This document shows positions 11,875 through 14,262 of a stretch of 14,262 nucleotides of DNA, one piece after another. The first letter of the stretch is position 1. Every line of letters begins with the position of its first letter. This DNA comes from Anaerolineae bacterium (GTDB lineage: Bacteria > Chloroflexota > Anaerolineae > Aggregatilineales > UBA2796), in contig JADZBY010000284.1 in NCBI GenBank assembly GCA_020851855.1, positions 1 through 14,262 of the forward strand, given 5' to 3'. Made by a program: the position numbers and the translations under genes. The notes under the pieces were generated by a model. It was not told the origin of the DNA. It saw only the letters and a list, made by a program, of their open reading frames with translations, and searched no databases.

Positions 11875-12369
11875 TCACGAGTCGATCAGCCGCTCCCAGC
11901 GTGAGCTTTGCAGGGCGGTGATGGCAATCGCCAGCGCGTCGGCGGCGTCGTCGGGCTTGGGGACTTTCTCCAGGTCTAGAAGCGCGCGCACCATCTCTTG
12001 CATCTGCGGCTTGGGCGCATTGCCCGACCCGGCAATGGTCTGTTTCACCTCGGCGGGTTTGTACTCGCGGATCTTCAGCCCGGCGTCGGCCAGCGCCAGC
12101 AGCGTGACGCCGCGCCCCTGCGCCACGGTGATGGCCGCCGTGACGTTCTTGCCGAAGAACATCTCTTCGATGGCCGCTTCGTCGGGTTGGTGCGCCCGGA
12201 TCAGGCGCGTCATCTCGCGGTAGATGTGCTGCAAACGCTGCGGCATGGGCGTCTTCGGCTCGGTCAGGATGACGCCATAGTCCACCGCGACCGGCGCGCC
12301 GTCGTCGTCCTCGCGCACAAAGGCGTAGCCCGTCGTCGCCGTGCCCGGATCGATGCCCATTACCAGCAT
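11875..12369 (-). CDS. ruvC: Crossover junction endodeoxyribonuclease RuvC
   Basis: A 164-aa nuclease that resolves Holliday junctions by paired nicks. The RNase H-like fold shows MGIDPGTATTGYAFV with catalytic D7, AAIEEMFFGKN with E68, and the C-terminal DDAADALAIAI with D141 and D144, the complete acidic tetrad. Length is standard. Start chosen at the ATG at 12369 (MLVMGIDPG), preceded by GGAAGGGAT at suitable spacing; the frame opens seven codons earlier at a TTG, which is less likely. It follows yebC (108 bp apart, with a terminator-like hairpin in between) and precedes ruvA, the common yebC-ruvC-ruvA order. Confidence 0.97.
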   Translation of the reverse strand: MLVMGIDPGTATTGYAFVREDDDGAPVAVDYGVILTEPKTPMPQRLQHIYREMTRLIRAHQPDEAAIEEMFFGKNVTAAITVAQGRGVTLLALADAGLKIREYKPAEVKQTIAGSGNAPKPQMQEMVRALLDLEKVPKPDDAADALAIAITALQSSRWERLIDS

Positions 12370-12395
12370 GGCGCTATCCCTTCCGTACAAACAAA

Positions 12396-12432
12396 TTCGG
12401 GCAGCCCTTCCCCGCCCGGAAGGCTGCCCGAA
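12396..12432 (-). terminator. Terminator or attenuating hairpin between yebC and ruvC
   Basis: TTCGGGCAGCC-c-TTCC (12396-12411) pairs with GGAAGGCTGCCCGAA (12418-12432), a 15-bp stem with one bulged base and a 6-nt loop. Read on the minus strand the stem is followed by TTTGTTTGT (12387-12395), a U-rich tail. It lies 45 nt after the yebC stop and 27 nt before the ruvC start, so it should end or reduce yebC transcripts before ruvC. Confidence 0.65.
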
Positions 12433-12476
12433 CGCCAGTCACGTCACATAGCAGATGTGGGCGCAGATTGCCCGAA

Positions 12477-13232
12477 TCAGGCCGTCTCCATCGCCTTCGC
12501 CAACTCGTCGGTGATGTTCAGCGACGAGAAGACGTTTTGCACGTCGTCCAGTTCTTCCAGCTTTTCCAGCATGTTCAATACGGCCATGCCCGACTCGGTA
12601 TCCAGCTCGACCGGGTTCTTGGGCAGCCAGCTCATGCTGGAGTCGATGACGTTGTATCCGGCCTCGACCAGCGCATTTTCCACGTGGGAGAGCTGCTCGC
12701 GCGGGGTGTAGACGGTGATCGTCTCGTCGCCGGGGATCACGTCGTCCGCGCCCGCGTCGGCAGCGACCATGAACAGCTCGTCCGAGTCGACGCCTTCTGC
12801 ATTAACCTCGATGTAGCCCTTGCGGTCGAACTGCCACGCCACCGCGCCCGCCTCGGCCATGTTGCCGCTGGAGCGGTTGAACACGGTGCGAATGGCGGAC
12901 AAGGCGCGGTTTTTGTTGTCGGTCAGCACGTCCATGAGGATGGCCACGCCGTGCGGCCCATAGCCCTCGTAGGTGATCTCTTCCATCACTACGCCGTCAT
13001 CGCCGCCGCCCGCGCCGCGCGCAATGGCCCGGTCGATGTTGTCTTTGGGCATGTTGCTGGCTTTGGCTTTGGCGATGGCCAGCCGCAGGCGCGTATTCGC
13101 CTCGGGGTTGCCGCCGCCCTCGCGCGCCGCGATGCTGATCTCGCGGCCCAAGCGCGTGAAAATTTTGCCGCGCTTGGCGTCTGCTGCGCCTTTCTTACGT
13201 TTGATGGTTGACCACTTGCTATGACCTGACAT
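12477..13232 (-). CDS. yebC: YebC/PmpR-family protein (TACO1-like)
   Basis: A 251-aa cytoplasmic protein. MSGHSKWSTIKRKKGAADAK is the near-invariant family N-terminus, followed by RGKIFTRLGREISIAAREGG, NMPKDNIDRAIARG and YEGYGPHGVAILMDVLTDNKNR, all classical YebC blocks. The C-terminal domain carries the acidic region ending LEKLEELDDVQNVFSSL. Family members were first called DNA-binding regulators (PmpR); more recent work ties them to translation of proline-rich stretches on the ribosome. The ATG at 13232 follows GGAG by 8 nt. Its promoter is at 13291-13320. It heads the yebC-ruvC-ruvA cluster. Confidence 0.96.
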   Translation of the reverse strand: MSGHSKWSTIKRKKGAADAKRGKIFTRLGREISIAAREGGGNPEANTRLRLAIAKAKASNMPKDNIDRAIARGAGGGDDGVVMEEITYEGYGPHGVAILMDVLTDNKNRALSAIRTVFNRSSGNMAEAGAVAWQFDRKGYIEVNAEGVDSDELFMVAADAGADDVIPGDETITVYTPREQLSHVENALVEAGYNVIDSSMSWLPKNPVELDTESGMAVLNMLEKLEELDDVQNVFSSLNITDELAKAMETA

Positions 13233-13290
13233 GGCTCATTCTCCACTGGGGCGGGCAAGGAATCGTCGGTGAAAAAGTCGAGTATGTTCG

Positions 13291-13320
13291 ATTATACCTG
13301 AGATTCGGCCCCCCCGGCAA
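13291..13320 (-). promoter_or_regulatory. Promoter of yebC overlapping the 3' end of lysS
   Basis: On the minus strand TTGCCG (plus 13315-13320), an 18-bp spacer and a perfect TATAAT (13291-13296). The -10 box overlaps the lysS TAA stop codon (13292-13294). The transcript would start near 13284, leaving a leader of about 51 nt before the yebC ATG at 13232. Confidence 0.6.
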
Positions 13321-14262
13321 GCGTACCAGGCCCGCTATGAGTCTCACCCGTGGCCTCACTACCATCTTCATTCGGCCCGTCTTTGCGCTCGCGCAGGTGC
13401 GGGAAGAGCAGCACCTCGCGAATGGTGTGGCGGTCGGTCATGAGCATCACCAGCCGGTCGATCCCGACGCCCACGCCGCTGTTGGGCGGCATCCCATAGC
13501 GCATGGCGCGAAGATAGTCCTCGTCCACGGGCGCGGCGTCGTCTTCCGTGTCGGCAAAGAGCCGCCCGGCGTTGAGGAAGCGCTCTTCCTGGTCCACCGG
13601 GTCGTTTAGTTCGGTGAAGGCGTTGCCCATCTCCATGCCCGCAATGTAGAACTCGAAACGCTGGACGTGGGCTGGGTCGCCCGGCACGCCTTTCGCAAAC
13701 GGCGAGATGTCGCGCGGGTAGTCATAAATGAACGTGGGCTGGATCAGGTTCGGCTCGACAAAGTCGCCCAGCAGGCTCTCCACGAGCTTGCCCCACGGCG
13801 CGTGCGGATTGGCCGCGATGCCCTGTGCCGCCATCGCCGCGTAAAGCGACTCGGCGGTTGGGTGCGCCACATAGTCGATGCCGCTCGTCTCGCGGATGGC
13901 GTCGCGCAGCCGCCAGCGCCGCCACGGCGGGGCGAGATTCAGCGCGTGGCCGTCGTAGGTGATCGTGGTCGTGCCCTTCACCTGCTCCGCGACGAAGGCG
14001 ATCAGCCGTTCGGTTATTCCCATGCTGTCCTGGTAATCGGCGTAGGCTTTGTACCACTCCAGCATGGTAAATTCCGGGTTGTGCTTGAAGCTCACGCCCT
14101 CGTTGCGGAAGTCGCGCCCGATCTCGTACACGCCGTCATACATGCCCACCAGCAGCCGTTTCAGGTACAGCTCAAAGCTGATGCGCAGGTAGAGGTCCTG
14201 GTGAAGCTGGTTGTGGTGCGTGATGAACGGGCGGGCCGCCGCGCCGCCGTAGATCGGCTGCA
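13292..14262 (-). CDS. lysS: Lysine--tRNA ligase, class II (5' part outside window)
   Basis: The C-terminal 323 or so residues of LysRS, which charges tRNA-Lys with lysine. The frame stays open to the window edge, and residues encoded at 14150-14260 read PIYGGAAARPFITHHNQLHQ and DLYLRISFELYLKRLLVGM, the conserved LysRS block around motif 2, continuing into YEIGRDFRNEG. Motif 3 is GVGVGIDRLVMLMTDR near the C-terminus, followed by REVLLFPHLR, the normal end of the family. About 30 extra polar, low-complexity residues follow (rich in E, G, T and S), not seen in most LysRS. The N-terminal anticodon-binding OB domain and the start lie outside the window. The stop codon overlaps the yebC promoter. 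Confidence 0.96.
   Translation of the reverse strand, partial: QPIYGGAAARPFITHHNQLHQDLYLRISFELYLKRLLVGMYDGVYEIGRDFRNEGVSFKHNPEFTMLEWYKAYADYQDSMGITERLIAFVAEQVKGTTTITYDGHALNLAPPWRRWRLRDAIRETSGIDYVAHPTAESLYAAMAAQGIAANPHAPWGKLVESLLGDFVEPNLIQPTFIYDYPRDISPFAKGVPGDPAHVQRFEFYIAGMEMGNAFTELNDPVDQEERFLNAGRLFADTEDDAAPVDEDYLRAMRYGMPPNSGVGVGIDRLVMLMTDRHTIREVLLFPHLRERKDGPNEDGSEATGETHSGPGTLAGGAESQV

Noticed and set aside
11867..11878. Target duplication or terminal repeat around repeat copy 3
   Set aside because: GAAGCGCTTC at the right edge is self-complementary but has no counterpart at the left edge, and no direct repeat was found.

Overview
The window is a GC-rich chromosomal segment of an environmental bacterium. 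The mix of genes (V4R-domain protein beside a PadR regulator, WXG100-like proteins, YebC-RuvC-RuvA, a BaiN-type flavoprotein) and the abundant G/C-rich palindromic intergenic repeats suggest Chloroflexota, perhaps Anaerolineae. This is an inference from gene content and style, not a database match. No rRNA, tRNA, CRISPR array or full-length transposase gene is visible.

Layout. 1-168: the 3' end of a plus-strand gene, probably a cobalamin-binding-domain protein. 169-611: a small TIR-bounded mobile element (MITE-like), then the promoter of a FieF-type cation efflux transporter (612-1544), which ends at a strong terminator. 1673-3041: minus-strand pair of a PadR regulator followed by a Cys-rich V4R-domain protein. 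3042-3650: AT-richer divergent control region with a good plus-strand promoter and a leader of about 235 nt. 3651-4967: four small WXG100-like genes in the order A-B-A'-B', each with a strong Shine-Dalgarno sequence, closed by a textbook terminator at 5033-5077. 5105-8668: convergent minus-strand operon of a KARI-like protein with eroded catalytic residues, a GT9 glycosyltransferase and tRNA-Ile lysidine synthetase TilS. 8669-9115: intergenic region with palindromes and a second MITE-like element whose 10-bp target duplication contains the baiN stop codon. 9116-13232: minus-strand cluster yebC, ruvC, ruvA, a membrane protein of unknown function and a BaiN-type flavoprotein; ruvC and ruvA are separated by a 217-bp repeat element. 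13292-14262: 3' part of lysS.

The most interesting items are the four-gene WXG100-like array, which looks like a duplicated two-gene module with no secretion machinery in view; the ketol-acid reductoisomerase homologue that has lost key catalytic residues but stays linked to a glycosyltransferase and TilS; and three repeat elements that share the termini CCTCACCCCC / GGGGGTGAGG (right end slightly degenerate in one), two of them inside outer elements with different terminal inverted repeats and target-site duplications.
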